From Acidobacteriota bacterium (GTDB lineage: Bacteria; Acidobacteriota; Terriglobia; Bryobacterales; Bryobacteraceae): a stretch of DNA of 5,966 nucleotides. Location of the stretch: contig VFZQ01000370.1 of NCBI GenBank assembly GCA_016871135.1, positions 1 to 5,966 of the forward strand. Direction: 5' to 3'. The notes under the pieces are model-generated. The model was not told the origin of the DNA, did not search any database, and saw only the letters and a program-made list of their open reading frames with translations. The position numbers and the translations under genes were made by a program. Below are positions 4,929-5,966 of the stretch, piece after piece; the stretch's first letter is position 1, and each line of letters starts with the position of its first letter.

Positions 4929-5966
4929 GGAATCAAAACTGTCTTGCCCGCTCGCCAGTTCTTCACTGTATCGAGCGCATCGTTGGCCTCGGCGAGCTTA
5001 TATCGCGCGGTGATTTCGCCGGCGAAAAGATCGTGCCACTTCGGAATTTCAAGCATCCGCAACGCGCGATCGACGTGCCGCGGTTCGAATCCCCAGCTAC
5101 CCTGGAGCGTCAACTGCTTGCGCGTGATCGTGTGCGGATTGAAGCCGATATTGCCCGCGTTTGCGTATTGACCCAACACCAGGAACTTTCCGCCGTCACG
5201 CGGCAGTTCGATCCCTTCATTCACCGCGTCCGGATAACCCACGCACTCGATCACAACATCCGCGCCGAAGCCGCCCGTGAATTCGAGTGCCAATTTCCGG
5301 CGCTCTTCGACGCTCGTCACCGCGCCCACATCGATCGTTTCATCCGCGCCAAAATGCCGTGCCAATTCCAGTCGATGTGGAGGTCCGCCGATCGCCAACA
5401 ATTTCGTCGCGCCCGCTTGCTTCGCAACCGCGATCGCACCGAGTCCAACCGGGCCGGTTCCTTGCACGATCACCGTATCGCCCCACTCCACGCCGCAACG
5501 TTCCACGCCGTGAATCGCGGTCGCAAGTCCGCAACCCGCGCCAACAACGGCGTCGGAAGAAACATGCTCCGGAATGCGGAAAATCGCCGTGCCCGCGCGT
5601 AGATGAATCTGTTCGGCGTATCCGCCGCGCAAATGCGGCTCGTGATCGGCGCAATACGAAATGCCGTACGCTTTCCGCGCGACGCAACGTGTCGGCTGCC
5701 GCTTCACTCGGCAGTAGTAACATTCGCCGCAAACCAGTGAACTCGCCCAAGCGACGCGATCGCCCACGCGCAAATCTTTGCCGCGCCAGTCCTTGTTTAG
5801 CCCTTCGCCGAGCACTTCAATCCGCCCGACTGTTTCATGACCCAGTACAACCGGCAAAGGTACGGGCAATTGCCCGAGCCACAAATGTACATCGGTGCCG
5901 CAAATTCCCGCGATGTCGACGCGCACCACCGCTTCGCCCGGCCCCGCGGCCGTCAACTCCGGGTAC
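4925..5966 (-). CDS. Zinc-dependent medium-chain alcohol dehydrogenase, 5' end beyond window
   Basis: This is a partial gene for a zinc-binding MDR dehydrogenase, which would oxidise an alcohol or polyol, or reduce the carbonyl, with NAD(P). Visible motifs in order: GICGTD, with the first catalytic-zinc cysteine at 5900-5902; GHE about 20 residues later; a structural-zinc lobe of four cysteines at 5684-5731 spaced C-x2-C-x2-C-x8-C; GAGCGLAT, with the probable third catalytic ligand; the Rossmann loop GTGPVG at 5444-5461; then RLELARHFGADETIDV, ECVGYPDA and the C-terminal substrate-domain end. The frame is open to the window edge, and the first visible residues (YPELTAAGPGEAVVRV) align inside the usual N-terminus, so roughly 20-30 residues are probably missing. 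An in-frame TTG at 5954-5956 directly abuts GGAG with no spacer and is not a credible start. The acidic residue expected after the second Rossmann strand is replaced by Gly-Gly, leaving cofactor choice open. The substrate cannot be deduced. Confidence 0.92.
   Translation of the reverse strand, partial: YPELTAAGPGEAVVRVDIAGICGTDVHLWLGQLPVPLPVVLGHETVGRIEVLGEGLNKDWRGKDLRVGDRVAWASSLVCGECYYCRVKRQPTRCVARKAYGISYCADHEPHLRGGYAEQIHLRAGTAIFRIPEHVSSDAVVGAGCGLATAIHGVERCGVEWGDTVIVQGTGPVGLGAIAVAKQAGATKLLAIGGPPHRLELARHFGADETIDVGAVTSVEERRKLALEFTGGFGADVVIECVGYPDAVNEGIELPRDGGKFLVLGQYANAGNIGFNPHTITRKQLTLQGSWGFEPRHVDRALRMLEIPKWHDLFAGEITARYKLAEANDALDTVKNWRAGKTVLIP

Noticed and set aside
4254..5171. Long plus-strand open frame of 305 codons antisense to the adaptor and dehydrogenase genes
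   Set aside because: The translation is rich in Arg, Ala and Pro with no recognisable domain, and it crosses two well-supported minus-strand genes. Open antisense frames are common in GC-rich DNA with strong third-position bias.
5954..5956. TTG as the true start of the dehydrogenase
   Set aside because: The frame is open to the window edge, the usual MDR N-terminal strand is missing, and GGAG directly touches the TTG without the normal spacer.

Overview
The window looks like a piece of chromosome from an Acidobacteriota bacterium, most likely the Bryobacterales/Solibacteraceae branch. The main evidence is the first gene. It combines SBBP beta-propeller repeats with a C-terminal domain of the 'Solibacter uncharacterized C-terminal domain' type (TIGR03437), a pairing I associate with that lineage. 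GC-rich coding with strong G/C third positions fits. The assignment rests on family recognition, not on a database search.

Layout. Positions 1-108 are a leader with a tandem AT-rich 11-bp repeat and a strong Shine-Dalgarno sequence. Three plus-strand genes follow closely: a secreted SBBP/TIGR03437 propeller protein (109-1911), a cytosolic pirin of the YhhW type (1949-2647) and a small exported Asp-box (BNR, sialidase-like) propeller protein (2657-3682). The gaps are 37 and 9 bp, so they could be one transcript. Two minus-strand genes converge on them across a 25-bp gap: a zinc-dependent medium-chain alcohol dehydrogenase whose N-terminus lies beyond the right edge (4925-5966), then an HlyD/RND-type periplasmic adaptor (3708-4928). 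These two overlap by 4 bp (ATGA), which implies translational coupling. Coding density is very high: apart from the 108-bp leader no gap exceeds 37 bp.

How the genes relate. No pathway links all five. The plus-strand cluster mixes two exported propeller proteins with a cytosolic metal-dependent cupin. The minus-strand pair ends with an adaptor that needs a transporter partner, and no partner is visible downstream, so it would have to lie upstream beyond the window or elsewhere. I found no RNA gene, CRISPR array, insertion sequence, phage gene or recognisable defence system. The points most worth checking are the CxCCH cysteine cluster in the Asp-box protein, the orphan adaptor next to a dehydrogenase, the tandem 11-bp leader repeat, and an excess of CGATCG concentrated outside the first gene. 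I see no strong sign of a wholly new system.
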